Source: an uncultured Clostridia bacterium
GTDB taxonomy: Bacteria; Bacillota; Clostridia; Oscillospirales; Ruminococcaceae
Length of the DNA stretch: 64,000 nt
NCBI GenBank assembly: GCA_937906945.1
Contig: CALCUE010000016.1
Location: 1-64,000, forward strand
Reading direction: 5' to 3'
The notes under the pieces are model-generated. The model saw only the letters and a list, made by a program, of their open reading frames with translations. It was not told the DNA's origin and made no database searches. Positions 49,003-58,851 of this stretch are shown here, in pieces. Numbering within the stretch: the first letter of the stretch is position 1; every line of letters starts with the position of its first letter. The position numbers and the translations under genes were made by a program.

Positions 49003-51258
49003 TCAAGTCTCTTGCAGGATAAGGTCCGCTTTTTTGAAGCGAAACCGCTCTTCCTCCGGCTCGCAAAGCAGCGTATCACCGGCTTGGATCTCCCCCGCGA
49101 TCAGCTTTTCCGAAAGGGGATCCTCCACCTTTTCCCGAAGATATCGTTCCAAAAGCCGTGCGCCATAGACCGGATCAAACCCTTTTTGCGCCGCCGTTTT
49201 TACCGTGTTTTCCGAAAATCTCACCGTCACTCCGACAAGAGCCAGCCGTTCTCCCAGTTTTTCCAGATACTTTCGGGCGATCTCCTCGGCGGCTTTTTCG
49301 TCCAGCTTCTCAAAAACCACCGTCTCGTCGATCCGACTGATAAATTCCGGCCTGAAAACTTTCCGCACCTCACACAGAACGCTTTTTTCCCGCCCGGAGG
49401 CGAGCGTTTCCACTGTGAGAAAGCCCAAACCGTTTCCCGAAATAAAATGTTCCGCTCCGATGTTCGATGTCAAAATCAGAACGCAGTTCCGAAAATCCAC
49501 TTTTCTTCCCTGTCCGTCCGTCAGAATGCCATCATCCATGATCTGCAAAAACAGGTTATAGACCCCGGCGTCCGCTTTTTCGATCTCATCGAAAAGGATG
49601 ACCGAATAAGGGTGCCGGTGTACCGCTTCTGTCAACTTTCCTCCGTCCTCATACCCCACATAACCCGGAGGCGATCCGACCAGCTTATTGACGGCGGCTT
49701 TGTCGTTATATTCGCTCATATCAAAGCGCAAAAGCGCCTTTTCGTCGCTAAAGAGCACCTCGGCCAGCGCTTTGGCCAGCTCCGTCTTTCCCACTCCGGT
49801 GGGACCGGTGAACAGAAAACTGCCCACCGGTCGTTTGGGATTTCGAAGTCCGGCCCGGTTGCGTCGGATAGCCCGGGCAACAGCGCTGACCGCCTTTTCC
49901 TGCCCGACTACCCGCTCGTGAAGCAGGGCCTCCAAAGAAAGAAGCCGCTTGTTCTCGTCCGCTGTCAGGTCTCCGGCGGCAATCCCCGTATAAAGCTCCA
50001 GAATGGCGGCAATATCCTCTTTCTTCACCGTCGAGCGAAACCGTTCCCGGGAAATGGCCACCCGGGAACAGGCTTCATCCATCAGATCGACCGCTTTATC
50101 CGGCAGACGCCGCTCCGGTAAATACCGCACCGAAAGGCGGATCGCCGCCTCAACCGCTTCCTCGCTGACGCTTACCTTATGAAAACTTTCGTACCGTTCC
50201 TTCAGGGACATCAGAATTTTTTTAGCGGTTTCGATGTCCGGTTCCTCTACCAGTACGCTTTGGAACCGCCGTTCCAGCGCCGAATCCTTTTCGATGAACC
50301 GCCGGAATTCTTCCGTGGTCGTCGCGCCGATGAGCTGAAATTCGCCCCTTGCCATCTGCGGTTTCAAAATGTTGGCGGCGTCAACCGCGCCTTCCGCCGC
50401 GCCTGTACCGACAAGCGTATGCACCTCATCCACAAAAAGAAGAATATTCCCGCTTTTGATCACCTCGTCGATGACGGACTTGATCCTTTCCTCAAAATCG
50501 CCCCGATACTTGGCTCCGGCCACCATGGACGAAAGATCCAACGCGCAAAGCCGTTTTTGTTTCAGCCCGTCCGGCACTTCTCCGGAAACGATTTTCTGCG
50601 CCACTCCCTCGACAATGGCAGTCTTGCCCACACCGGCTTCTCCAATAAGGCAGGGATTATTTTTGGTCCTCCTGGCCAATATCTGGATCACCCTGGTGAG
50701 TTCTTTTTCCCGTCCGATCACCGGATCCAGTTTTTTCTCCGCCGCCAACCGGGTCAGATCCCGGCTGTAACGATCCAGCGTTGGCGTCTTGGGCTGTTTT
50801 TGACGGGGCGGTTCCGAAACGCCGACGTTCCCTCCGGACAAAAGCTCCTGATAGAGCGTTTCCGTCGGACAACCGGCCGCGCGGAGATATTTGATCGCCG
50901 CGCAGTCGGGATTTCTCAGAATCGCCAGCATGATATGGCGGCACTCCGCCGAGGGTCCCTCTCCCTTTCCGTCGTTGAGCGCCTCCTCCAGAATTTTCCG
51001 ACAGAGAGGTGTAAAGTCCGCTGGGGAAAGGTTGGAACGAAGACCTCTTCCCACCGCCAGCGACAATTTTTCGGCGACCAGTTCCCCCGTCAACCCGCAG
51101 CTTGCCACCGCGTTCCATTCATAGCAGGCTCCTTCCCGAAAAAGCCCCCAAAGCAAATGTTCGCTTCCCACGAAACAATGACCCAAAAAAGAAGCCTCCA
51201 TAATGGCGGCGTTGATGACCGCGTTGGCTCTCGGTGAAAAGCCGGAAAATTTAAACAT
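49003..51258 (-). CDS. clpC: Clp protease ATPase, ClpC/ClpA-like without M domain
   Basis: About 751 residues. A Clp_N repeat domain (about 1-140; [16 protein letters not shown]) precedes AAA1 with GEAGVGKT and FVDEVHTL, then AAA2 with [19 protein letters not shown] and the arginine-finger region. The NGLGFL loop in AAA2 could dock ClpP (LGF/IGF loop). Between AAA1 and AAA2 there is only a short [15 protein letters not shown] bridge in place of the roughly 50-residue coiled-coil M domain of ClpC. No UVR motif is seen. The ATG at 51258 follows GAGGG; an in-frame start 6 codons upstream is less likely. Confidence 0.92.
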   Translation of the reverse strand: MFKFSGFSPRANAVINAAIMEASFLGHCFVGSEHLLWGLFREGACYEWNAVASCGLTGELVAEKLSLAVGRGLRSNLSPADFTPLCRKILEEALNDGKGEGPSAECRHIMLAILRNPDCAAIKYLRAAGCPTETLYQELLSGGNVGVSEPPRQKQPKTPTLDRYSRDLTRLAAEKKLDPVIGREKELTRVIQILARRTKNNPCLIGEAGVGKTAIVEGVAQKIVSGEVPDGLKQKRLCALDLSSMVAGAKYRGDFEERIKSVIDEVIKSGNILLFVDEVHTLVGTGAAEGAVDAANILKPQMARGEFQLIGATTTEEFRRFIEKDSALERRFQSVLVEEPDIETAKKILMSLKERYESFHKVSVSEEAVEAAIRLSVRYLPERRLPDKAVDLMDEACSRVAISRERFRSTVKKEDIAAILELYTGIAAGDLTADENKRLLSLEALLHERVVGQEKAVSAVARAIRRNRAGLRNPKRPVGSFLFTGPTGVGKTELAKALAEVLFSDEKALLRFDMSEYNDKAAVNKLVGSPPGYVGYEDGGKLTEAVHRHPYSVILFDEIEKADAGVYNLFLQIMDDGILTDGQGRKVDFRNCVLILTSNIGAEHFISGNGLGFLTVETLASGREKSVLCEVRKVFRPEFISRIDETVVFEKLDEKAAEEIARKYLEKLGERLALVGVTVRFSENTVKTAAQKGFDPVYGARLLERYLREKVEDPLSEKLIAGEIQAGDTLLCEPEEERFRFKKADLILQET

Positions 51259-51312
51259 AGCGTCCCTCATTTCCAAACAATCTCACTTTTAATATGGTCA
51301 TTGTTCCAAAAC

Positions 51313-52407
51313 TTATGCGGAAAATTGTTTTTCCACCGCTTTTCGGAGTTCTTTTGCTTTTTCGTCCACAGCGGAAAAATCCATAGCCTCCCGGTAGATC
51401 TTCTCCAGCTCATCGTGAATGGTTTTTGCCTCTTTCATGCAGGTTGCCGCTTCTCTCAGAAGCTCTGTTCCCGTCCGGATGGTAAAGCGAAAGCGGATCT
51501 TCCCCTTTCCGGCTTTCTTTTCGTCCACAAATCGCCGGGCGTGAATGACCCGATATGGCGCCTCGCTCACCGGATGCCGTTTATTGGACGTCATAAAGCC
51601 CAACCGAAGCTCCGGAATAAAAATATGTTCATTCCGTTCCGCCGGAAACAGGGCACAGCGACCGGTGACGATCGAAAAGCCGTTTTCTAACGCGTAACGC
51701 CTCACCGTATTCATGAAAAGGCGGGAAACGGCTCCGCCTTCATCCTCCACCACAAAGATCCGATCCGCCAATAATTTTGCCGTCTCTTCCCAAAAGAAAA
51801 CGCCTTTATCGGTCACCGCGGAAAGGAAACGGATCTTTTCCGATCCCTTTCCGCCCCTTTTGTGTCCGATTTCCCGATTGCAAAGCCGAAGAGCCGACTT
51901 GACTACCTTCTCCGGCTGGATCGTCTCCTGCGAGAGGCGGGAAGCTTCCTCAAAAAGACCGGCCGCCGCCGAAAGATAGTGCCTCGCTTTTTCATGGAGC
52001 TCCCGGTTCCGGTCAAAAAGAGCCCGGATCTCTTCCGACCGCTGACGAAGTTTTTCCTCGTCCCAGCAATCGGAAAGCGTCACCACCGTCTCATAAGCGC
52101 CGGGATACCGGGGTTCCACCGCGTGGGGAAGTGTCGCGTCCAAAGCGGAAATCATCCCGTCTTCCGTCATCACGGCATCCAAAGAATCGGTGTCCGCCGG
52201 ACAATATATTTTTTCTATGCTCACGCCTTTTTCTTCGAGCGCGTCGGCAACCGTTTTGAGCATGGTCGATTTCCCGGTTCCCGGTCCGCCTTTCAGAAGA
52301 AAGCACCGTCCGCCCTCTTTTTCATGAAAGAGCTGATCGAAGCGGGAATAATACCCTTTCGGAGCGTTGGCTCCGAGAAAAAAGCAGAGTGTTTTGTCAG
52401 TTTTCAT
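51313..52407 (-). CDS. P-loop ATPase of the PRK06851-like family
   Basis: A 364-residue protein with two related halves. Walker A is LKGGPGTGKSTMLK (about 38-51), the strand CPADTDSLDAVM follows, and the second half has FVVEDEGGAVSRLFM and FIPELRLGFMTS. This pattern of a tandem ATPase-like protein is found in Firmicutes with unknown function. It has no spans. It lies 55 bases upstream of the clp gene on the same strand, so co-transcription is possible. Confidence 0.85.
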   Translation of the reverse strand: MKTDKTLCFFLGANAPKGYYSRFDQLFHEKEGGRCFLLKGGPGTGKSTMLKTVADALEEKGVSIEKIYCPADTDSLDAVMTEDGMISALDATLPHAVEPRYPGAYETVVTLSDCWDEEKLRQRSEEIRALFDRNRELHEKARHYLSAAAGLFEEASRLSQETIQPEKVVKSALRLCNREIGHKRGGKGSEKIRFLSAVTDKGVFFWEETAKLLADRIFVVEDEGGAVSRLFMNTVRRYALENGFSIVTGRCALFPAERNEHIFIPELRLGFMTSNKRHPVSEAPYRVIHARRFVDEKKAGKGKIRFRFTIRTGTELLREAATCMKEAKTIHDELEKIYREAMDFSAVDEKAKELRKAVEKQFSA

Positions 52408-52509
52408 CCTCTAAACCTCCTTTTCCGGTAATCCATTGTATTCCGGAAAGGAGCTCATGGTTCTTTTATGTAACACGACAAAGCACCGTTCCGCTTTGTC
52501 GCAAGGCCT

Positions 52510-52707
52510 TTACTTCGGATTCATCGCGTTCAAAAAGCACACCATATCCTCGTACCCCATCGTGTGGATCTGTGTCAGCACACGTTCCTGCTGCATGGGG
52601 GAAAGGGTAGCGAAATAGCGTCCTTCTCTCAGAAAAAACGCCGGACGCGCTTTTTCCCCATCAAAAGGTCTCCTCTGTTTTCGGACCAATCCCTTCACCT
52701 CGCCCAT
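52510..52707 (-). CDS. Small protein, unknown
   Basis: A 65-residue protein: basic N-terminus (VKGLVRKQRRPF), a REGRYFATLSPMQQERVLTQI stretch (about 27-47, in part) predicted helical, and no spans or signal. It lies 22 bases downstream of the CmpB-like gene on the same strand. The RBS is weak. I do not recognise it. It may be real because the frame and gene order fit an operon. Bases 52408-52509 hold nothing visible. Confidence 0.5.
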   Translation of the reverse strand: MGEVKGLVRKQRRPFDGEKARPAFFLREGRYFATLSPMQQERVLTQIHTMGYEDMVCFLNAMNPK

Positions 52708-52729
52708 AGTCTTTCCCGTTTTTCCCTCT

Positions 52730-53116
52730 TTATGCCGCCTTTTTCTGTCCGGAAAAGTTTCTCTCCAGAGAAGACAGCGGAAGGCAAAGCAGACACCAAA
52801 GAACGCTGTAAACGGGGCAGATCTGTCCGAGGATATTCCCTTTTATCCCGGAATAATCCCAGACTCCCATTCCCAACAGCCGATTGAAAACAATCCCGAA
52901 AGCGAATTCGATGGCCGTCACGATCCCTCCGCCGATCAGTGATTTAAAATAAAGCGGCGCGTCAGCCAATTTTTGAAATACCTTGACCAACGTCACCAGG
53001 GAAAGGCCTCCGGCTAACGCCATGCTCCAATGGCTATGTCCCCGCCAAAGCAGTTCTAAAAGCGTATAGCCCGCCGCGCCGGAAAAAAATAAAAATCCGT
53101 TGTGTTTCATTTCCAT
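52730..53116 (-). CDS. CmpB-like putative ABC transporter membrane protein
   Basis: About 128 residues with four spans. The late motif GVWDYSGIKGNILGQICPVYSVLW marks the small CmpB-type (ABC_trans_CmpB, PF06541-like) membrane family; given here in parts: GVWDYSG and GQICPVYSVLW. The transport role is presumed from family naming only; no ATPase gene is adjacent. The start could be any of three closely spaced codons; the ATG at 53116 is given. Confidence 0.82.
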   Translation of the reverse strand: MEMKHNGFLFFSGAAGYTLLELLWRGHSHWSMALAGGLSLVTLVKVFQKLADAPLYFKSLIGGGIVTAIEFAFGIVFNRLLGMGVWDYSGIKGNILGQICPVYSVLWCLLCLPLSSLERNFSGQKKAA

Positions 53117-53190
53117 CACCCGCTATCATCCTTTCCGAAAAACGGTAAAAAATGCGCCGGAAAAATGTTTTTTGAAAACCGGTATTTTCA

Positions 53191-53220
53191 TTGACGGCGT
53201 CTTCATAAGAATGTTATAAT
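53191..53220 (+). promoter_or_regulatory. Promoter of the flavin reductase gene
   Basis: TTGACG (53191-53196), 18 bases, TATAAT (53215-53220), RBS GGAGG before the ATG at 53249. Confidence 0.75.
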
Positions 53221-53248
53221 ATGGTATTCTATTTTTTCGGAGGCATCT

Positions 53249-53857
53249 ATGGCAAAACAAGTTTGGAAACCCGGAACGCTCCTCTCCCCGACCCCTGCCG
53301 CTCTTGTCACCTGCGGCACCATGGAAAGACCCAATGTTCTGACCGTCGGCTGGACCGGGATCATCAACTCCAACCCGGCTATGACCTACGTTTCGATCCG
53401 TCCGGAGCGTTGGAGCCATCATCTCATCGCCGAAAGCGGCGAATTCTGCATCAACGTCACCACCGCCGATCTGGTTCGTGCCGCCGATTTCTGCGGCGTC
53501 CGCTCCGGTCGGGATACCGATAAGTTTGCCGAGATGAAGCTGACGCCCCTGGAAGCCAGCGCCGTCGAAGCGCCCATTCTGGCGCAAAGCCCCCTTTCTT
53601 TGGAATGTAAGGTCAAGGAAGTGAAACACCTCGGCAGCCACGATATGTTTATCGCCGAGATCGTCGCCGTTGACGTCGATGACAAATATGTGGACAAAGA
53701 CGGAAAACTCGACCTCCGCCAAAGCGGCGTTATCTTCTATTCCCACGGTGAATACTTCTCCCAGGGCAAAAAGCTTGGTCAGATGGGCTACACCGTACGA
53801 AAAAAACGGCCCAAAAATCCCAATTTCAAAAAAGCCAAAAAAGGCGGTAACGAATAA
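53249..53857 (+). CDS. Flavin reductase / flavoredoxin family protein
   Basis: A 202-residue FMN-binding split barrel: PAALVTCG, NVLTVGWTGIINSNPAMTYVSI (in part), FCINVTTADLVRAADFCGV and a C-terminal barrel strand LGSHDMFIAEIV. It binds FMN and shuttles electrons, often with rubredoxin or oxidoreductases in anaerobes. The basic tail KKRPKNPNFKKAKKGG is an add-on. It is monocistronic with its own promoter and terminator. Confidence 0.92.
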   Translation: MAKQVWKPGTLLSPTPAALVTCGTMERPNVLTVGWTGIINSNPAMTYVSIRPERWSHHLIAESGEFCINVTTADLVRAADFCGVRSGRDTDKFAEMKLTPLEASAVEAPILAQSPLSLECKVKEVKHLGSHDMFIAEIVAVDVDDKYVDKDGKLDLRQSGVIFYSHGEYFSQGKKLGQMGYTVRKKRPKNPNFKKAKKGGNE

Positions 53858-53874
53858 AATCCCAAAAGTACAAA

Positions 53875-53912
53875 AAAGAGAAACGGCTTAGTAAAGCCGT
53901 TTCTCTTTTCTT
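53875..53912 (+). terminator. Terminator after the flavin reductase gene
   Basis: A 15-bp stem AAAGAGAAACGGCTT and complement, loop AGTA, then a T-rich tract. It may also serve the converging lipoprotein gene. Confidence 0.88.
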
Positions 53913-53955
53913 TTTCTATAATTTTATATTTTTCAGTATAATAATTTTAATTATA

Positions 53956-54903
53956 CTATACACCATAATAGCTCTCCAAACCCTGATCGAAGCGCAAAAT
54001 CGCGATCAGTGCCTTGAGGCAGGAATCCGTCGCCATCGCGTTCTTCGTTTGACCGAGCGTATGGCAGAATTCTCCGTTTCCCAGATAGTATTGCATGAGG
54101 AAGGAACCCATCCAACCGTCCTCTTTGATGAAGCGCTCGTCGGTACGGATGTCGATTCCAAGTCCCGTCAGCGCCACGATCACTTCCGCCGTCGTCTGAG
54201 AGTTGACTCCATCCCAGGCAAAAAAGCCGCCATCCGTTCTCTGTTTTTCGGAAAGCAGCGCTACCGCGCGGTCAACCGCCGCCTTCACTTTTTCATCGGT
54301 GCCGTAATAAGGAGTCAGCGCCTGGATCGTCTGTGCCGTGATATCGGCGTCCGCTTCTTCCCCTTTTAACGCCCAGCCGCCTTGGGGATACTCGTTTTCC
54401 AGAATATAAGCGATCAGTTTTTCCTCGGTCACATCACCGGCCAAGGAATACTGGCAGAAGTTCATGGTGATCAACGCGAAGTTTGCGCCGTTTACTCCCT
54501 GCTTGGTAATGAATTCCATGGAGGAATAAGACTTCAAAAGATCATAGCCGCTAACGACCGTTCCTTTTCCCAAAGCGCTCAGCGTCAATAACACCCGCGC
54601 GTAATCCGTACTTTTAGTCGCGCTGAGTTTTCCTTCCGCTTTTTCCACATAAGCGCAAAGATTTTTATAATAGTTTTCTTCCCATTCCGCCGAGCGTTCC
54701 GCACCCGGAAAACGGCAGCCGTTCAAAACGGTCCATTCTCCGCCGACGGAAGCGCAAACAGGTTCCGGAAAAGCCTTTTGTACCGCCGAAAGGGTCTCCT
54801 TTGCCGTCGGGAGAAAATCAAAATCCGTTCCCACCTTTTTTTCACCGGCACAGGAGGAAAAAACAAGGACGAAAATCAGACATAAGGCAAGAATTTTTCT
54901 CAA
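53956..54903 (-). CDS. Lipoprotein with alpha/alpha-toroid (terpene-cyclase-like) repeats
   Basis: A 315-residue protein. The start is TTG at 54903 after GGAGAAGG; longer open codons upstream lack an RBS and overlap the divergent gene. A lipoprotein signal has lipobox VFSSC (Cys18). The mature part carries helical repeats with QGGWALKG and DGGFFAWDG, as in prenyltransferase/squalene-cyclase-like toroids. Secreted members often sit beside transport or wall proteins and their role is unknown. Divergent from the YlbJ-like gene. Confidence 0.88.
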   Translation of the reverse strand: MRKILALCLIFVLVFSSCAGEKKVGTDFDFLPTAKETLSAVQKAFPEPVCASVGGEWTVLNGCRFPGAERSAEWEENYYKNLCAYVEKAEGKLSATKSTDYARVLLTLSALGKGTVVSGYDLLKSYSSMEFITKQGVNGANFALITMNFCQYSLAGDVTEEKLIAYILENEYPQGGWALKGEEADADITAQTIQALTPYYGTDEKVKAAVDRAVALLSEKQRTDGGFFAWDGVNSQTTAEVIVALTGLGIDIRTDERFIKEDGWMGSFLMQYYLGNGEFCHTLGQTKNAMATDSCLKALIAILRFDQGLESYYGV

Positions 54904-54991
54904 ATCTTCCTTCTCCTTTCTAACAAAGCCGTCGTTTTCATAAATATATTGTATCATAACGCCCTTTTCAAAACAAGAAGGAGTTGATAGT

Positions 54992-56116
54992 TTGCGTCGA
55001 AAAGGTTTCATAACCGCAATTTTGGGCCTTGCGGTCGGCATTTTTCTTTTGTTTCAAAGTGAGGAACTTTCCATAGGGATCCGCCGTGGTCTGTCGCTTT
55101 GCACCACTCTCGTCATTCCATCCCTCTTCCCTTTCATGGCACTTTCCGTCTTTTTGACCAACAGCCGCGCTTCCCTTTTTCTTTCCCAGCTGTTCCGCCC
55201 GTTTACCCGCCTTCTGAAGCTACCCCAAACCGCCGGCAGTCTTCTGCTGTCCGCTCTCATCGGCGGCTATCCCGCCGCCGCCAAAGGGATTGCCGATTAT
55301 GTAACAGCGGGGCGGCTCGACCAAAAGACCGGCGCCCGGATGCTCACCTTCTGCGTCAACGCCGGTCCTCCTTTTCTTATCGGTGCTGTCGGTGTCGGGA
55401 TCTTCCATAGCCGAAAGCTTGGCTTTCTCCTCTTTCTGGCTCAGTTCCTGTCCGCTTCGCTGATCGCCCTTTTACCCACCTTTTTCCTCACCCGACCGAC
55501 CGATACACCCGCATCTTCCCGCTCTTCCGTTCCGTCCAACGCTTCCTGCCTGGTTTTTGCTGTCATCGAAGCCGCCGAAAGCTGTTTTCGGATGTGCGCT
55601 TTCGTCCTTCTGGTCTGTGGCGTGGTCGATCTTCTCTCCGGCGTCCCTTTTCTGCGTTTTTTTACCGAAAACCCACTGTATAACGCTCTTTTCACCGGAT
55701 TTTTTGAAGTCACCGCCGGCGTCGCCGCCTGCGGTGTTTTCGGTGCCGGTCTTCTGGCTGCCGGTGCGATAACGTCCTTCTCCGGTCTCTGCGTCATTTT
55801 TCAAATTGCCGCCGTCACCGACCAAAGTGGAATTTCCCTTCGGCCTTTTCTTCTTTCCCGTCCTGTTCACGCCCTTTTCACCGTCGGTTTTCTTCGCCTC
55901 TTTCTCTCCTTTTCTCATGAAACGGTGGAAACCTTCTCCGCCAAAGGCGGCACTATGGAAGCGGTTTTTTCCGCTTCCGCTCCGGCCGCTGTCAGTCTTC
56001 TTTGCATGGCGTCCCTTTTTCTTCTCACGCTGGTCCCCGCCGAAACCGAGGAAAAGCCAAAAAATAGTCGCCGAAAACCGAAAATTCTCCGTTTTTGGCG
56101 TAGAAAAAAGCAATAA
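54992..56116 (+). CDS. YlbJ-like integral membrane protein (nucleoside-recognition/Gate fold)
   Basis: A 374-residue protein with about 8-9 spans, the segment SLLLSALIGGYPAAAKGIADYV (in part) and CVNAGPPFLIGAVGVGIF, both as in YlbJ sporulation membrane proteins. It would act in spore-coat or cortex assembly if the organism sporulates; other Gate proteins are carriers. The start is TTG at 54992 with AAGGAG 8 bases before. It is upstream of the four-Cys protein and the amidase on the same strand, so possibly one wall/sporulation operon. Confidence 0.85.
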   Translation: MRRKGFITAILGLAVGIFLLFQSEELSIGIRRGLSLCTTLVIPSLFPFMALSVFLTNSRASLFLSQLFRPFTRLLKLPQTAGSLLLSALIGGYPAAAKGIADYVTAGRLDQKTGARMLTFCVNAGPPFLIGAVGVGIFHSRKLGFLLFLAQFLSASLIALLPTFFLTRPTDTPASSRSSVPSNASCLVFAVIEAAESCFRMCAFVLLVCGVVDLLSGVPFLRFFTENPLYNALFTGFFEVTAGVAACGVFGAGLLAAGAITSFSGLCVIFQIAAVTDQSGISLRPFLLSRPVHALFTVGFLRLFLSFSHETVETFSAKGGTMEAVFSASAPAAVSLLCMASLFLLTLVPAETEEKPKNSRRKPKILRFWRRKKQ

Positions 56117-56159
56117 TATCTGTTATAATAGAAAAATAAAGGGAAGGAGGTTTCTTTTT

Positions 56160-56375
56160 ATGAAAGGTTTTTTCAATCAAAAAATCGAACCCCATTGTGA
56201 ATACTGCAAAAACGGTCATCTCTCCTCCGACGGAAAGAACGTCCTTTGCAAACGAAAAGGGATCGTCAACCGCGGCTATTCCTGCTGGCGGTTCCGCTAT
56301 GACCCTCTTCTCCGTGTCCCCAAAATGTCCGCTCCGGCTATGCCCCAATTTGACCCGGAGGAATTTAAACTTTGA
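56160..56375 (+). CDS. Small four-cysteine protein, putative zinc ribbon
   Basis: A 71-residue protein with CEYC (13-16), a third Cys at about residue 30 (NVLCKRKG) and a fourth at about 42 (SCWRFRYDPLLRVP). The spacing suits one structural zinc. The hydrophobic-aromatic CWRFRYDP motif looks conserved. AAGGAGG precedes the ATG by 8 bases. The stop overlaps the amidase start (TTGA), so the two are translationally coupled. Function unknown. Confidence 0.82.
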   Translation: MKGFFNQKIEPHCEYCKNGHLSSDGKNVLCKRKGIVNRGYSCWRFRYDPLLRVPKMSAPAMPQFDPEEFKL

Positions 56376-58771
56376 AAAAATTCGTCACTTTTCTTGTTTC
56401 CATCTGGATCATCGTCGCTCTTTCCGTCACCGCTTTGGCGGCGGAAAAGCCGGAAACGCTGTTCTGGGTCAAAGTCACCGAGGATCTTTCCTTTGATGAA
56501 GTGGCTTCCTATGCCGAAGAAAACGGCTTTTCCGCCGTTGTTCTGGATTTCCGCGGCAAAAGCGACGGGAAATCCTTTTTCAAGAACCACACGTCCGCTT
56601 TGCCCTACTATCTTTTCTGCGACGAAAGCGGCGCTGACAAAATGGCCGCTTTTTCGGAAAATGACCGCTGTCTCGGTTCTCTTTCCGGGGATGGAAAAAC
56701 ACCGTTTTTCTATCTTCCCTATGGTGACGACGCGAAATGGGCCGAAGCTCTGGAACTCTCCCAAAACGGTGGCATCACCACCGTTTTCGTGGAGATCCCG
56801 CTCTCCTGCTATTCCGAAAGCGGCTATGCCTCCTATCTCGCCCGCTGTCTTGATGAGCTGAACGTCTCGCTCGTCACGGTCAACGACCTGGACCGTGTGT
56901 TGGCTCCCGTTTTGTACGGCGACTTTTTCGGTGACCCCTTCGAGCTTTGCAACCAGTATTTGATCAATAAACAGAACGGCGTCGCTTTCTGCGTCTCCGA
57001 CTATCGGGCTCTTTTGGAAAATCGGAACGGAAGCGCCGCTTTTCTGCTCTCCGGTTTTTCTTCCACCGTGTTGGAGGATTACGCCGATTTTTCGCTTTCC
57101 CAACGCTTTGCCATCACGCGACCCACCGGCTCGTCTTTGACCGTTGATACCGAAAAATATACGATTTTCGGCACCTCTGACCCCACTTTGCCCCTTTATA
57201 TGGATGACAGCGAGATCGAGCGCATCAGCACAAGCGGTCTTTTCGCCGTCACCGTTTCCGTCCCGAAAAGCGGCGCGACCTATACGTTCCGTCAGGGGGG
57301 AAAAACTTTTCCCATTACGCTGAAACGAAACGGAAGCGACGGAGTCTCGGCCACCACGACCAAAATCACTTCGGCTCAACCGACCGGCAACCAACTGGCC
57401 GTTTTCGGTGAAAGTGTCACTTTTTCCTGCGTCGCGCCCAGCGGCGCTTCCGTTACCGTTCGCTTTTTGGATACCGACTACCCATTGACTCAGGTCGCCT
57501 ACGCCGACCCCGGTGTTCCGGCAAAGTTCAAATCGGAACCCATTGCATTGACGGATGGCGACCGTTTTCCTTATGGGCAGATCGCCTGCGCCGGAAACGT
57601 CGTCTATCAGATGAACTATAAAGGAACCGTCACGACCGCCACCAGCGCCGGCTTTCTCTACGTCCAAAACGGCGATACGCCTTTCGTCGTAAAGGCCAAC
57701 TGTGAAATGGCCGGCGTCGAACGCGAACCGGTCACTGCCGGTGATTACCTTACCACCCTGCGCACCGGCTGTACCGGCGAAGTCACACAAGTGATCGACG
57801 GTTGGTACGGTCTTTCCTCCGGTGGCTATCTTCGCGCTGACCAGGCCGACATTCTGACCGGTGAGACCGCCGTACAAAATACCGTTTCCTCCGTCCGACG
57901 GGAGATCGGCGATACTTATGAAAAATTGATTTTTTCCTGCTCGGTGCTTCCCTGTTTTTATGGTGAAATCGGCAAAACCACTCTGTCCTTTCGTCTGACC
58001 AATACGGGGCTTTTCGCTCTTCCGACAGAAGACGAAGCGGCAAGGCTCACTTCCGGTCTTAGCCTTTCCGAAAACGAGGATAACAGCGTCACGCTGACAA
58101 TCTGTTCCAAGGATACCCTTTGGGGATGGGACGTTTTTACTAACGAGGAAGAAAAAACGCTGACCCTCGTGCTCAAAAAGCGACCCACTCTTTCTCATGA
58201 CCTTTCGAAGCCGCTTTCCGGTCTAACCGTCGCTGTCTGTTCCGGGCATGGCGGACCGGATCCCGGCGCTCTAAGCGTCGCCGGTGAAAAGGGCGTCAAC
58301 GAGGCGCAGATCAACCTCGCCAACACGATGGCCATTGCCGATTCCCTGGAGCGCCTCGGCGCCAAAACCCTGCTTCTCGTCTCCGACGGAAGCAAACTCG
58401 ACACCTATGGGCGCACCGACCCGGCCCGGGAAGCTCTGGTTGACGTCTATATCTGCTGTCACGCCAACTCCGTTGATTATAACGCCAACGCGAACCTCTG
58501 GTGCGGCACCAACGTTTATTATCACTACCCGCACTCGGCGGTCTTCTCGCAAAAGCTCACCGATTACATCGCCGCGGCAACCGGTCGGGACAACGAAGGC
58601 TCCCATCAGGATTATTATTCCGTCACAAGGTTGACCCTTTGTCCGGCTGTCATGTTGGAGGTCGGCTTCGTTTCCAACCCGAGGGAGCTCGAAAGCCTTA
58701 TTGATCCCGTCGACATTCAAAAAACGGCTTTGGCGGTTACCAAAGCCGTGCTCGAAATCGTTGATAATTAA
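56372..58771 (+). CDS. Secreted N-acetylmuramoyl-L-alanine amidase (Amidase_3)
   Basis: A 799-residue protein with a signal peptide (LAA about residue 24). A large N-terminal part (about 25-600) has two TIM-barrel- or beta-sandwich-like segments and an SH3-like or AMIN-like piece near 440-520. The C-terminal Amidase_3 domain (about 610-799) has zinc ligands in AVCSGHGGPDPGAL, NEAQINLAN and CCHANSVDYN, and the catalytic Glu in MLEVGFVSNP. It cleaves peptide stems from peptidoglycan glycan. The start is TTG, overlapping the preceding stop. A terminator follows. Confidence 0.92.
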   Translation: MKKFVTFLVSIWIIVALSVTALAAEKPETLFWVKVTEDLSFDEVASYAEENGFSAVVLDFRGKSDGKSFFKNHTSALPYYLFCDESGADKMAAFSENDRCLGSLSGDGKTPFFYLPYGDDAKWAEALELSQNGGITTVFVEIPLSCYSESGYASYLARCLDELNVSLVTVNDLDRVLAPVLYGDFFGDPFELCNQYLINKQNGVAFCVSDYRALLENRNGSAAFLLSGFSSTVLEDYADFSLSQRFAITRPTGSSLTVDTEKYTIFGTSDPTLPLYMDDSEIERISTSGLFAVTVSVPKSGATYTFRQGGKTFPITLKRNGSDGVSATTTKITSAQPTGNQLAVFGESVTFSCVAPSGASVTVRFLDTDYPLTQVAYADPGVPAKFKSEPIALTDGDRFPYGQIACAGNVVYQMNYKGTVTTATSAGFLYVQNGDTPFVVKANCEMAGVEREPVTAGDYLTTLRTGCTGEVTQVIDGWYGLSSGGYLRADQADILTGETAVQNTVSSVRREIGDTYEKLIFSCSVLPCFYGEIGKTTLSFRLTNTGLFALPTEDEAARLTSGLSLSENEDNSVTLTICSKDTLWGWDVFTNEEEKTLTLVLKKRPTLSHDLSKPLSGLTVAVCSGHGGPDPGALSVAGEKGVNEAQINLANTMAIADSLERLGAKTLLLVSDGSKLDTYGRTDPAREALVDVYICCHANSVDYNANANLWCGTNVYYHYPHSAVFSQKLTDYIAAATGRDNEGSHQDYYSVTRLTLCPAVMLEVGFVSNPRELESLIDPVDIQKTALAVTKAVLEIVDN

Positions 58772-58778
58772 AAACTGC

Positions 58779-58817
58779 GAAAATCCCCTTGTTCTTTAGG
58801 AACAAGGGGATTTTTTC
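58779..58817 (+). terminator. Terminator after the amidase gene
   Basis: AAAATCCCCTTGTTC, loop TTTAG, complement, then T6. Confidence 0.92.
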
Positions 58818-58846
58818 TTGCACTTTTTTTCTCCCTGTGCTACAAT
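58818..58846 (+). promoter_or_regulatory. Promoter of the zinc-ribbon/TPR gene
   Basis: TTGCAC (58818-58823), 17 bases, extended TGC-TACAAT (TACAAT 58841-58846). Transcription would begin at about 58853, at the first arm of the long inverted repeat. Confidence 0.8.
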
Positions 58847-58851
58847 GAACT

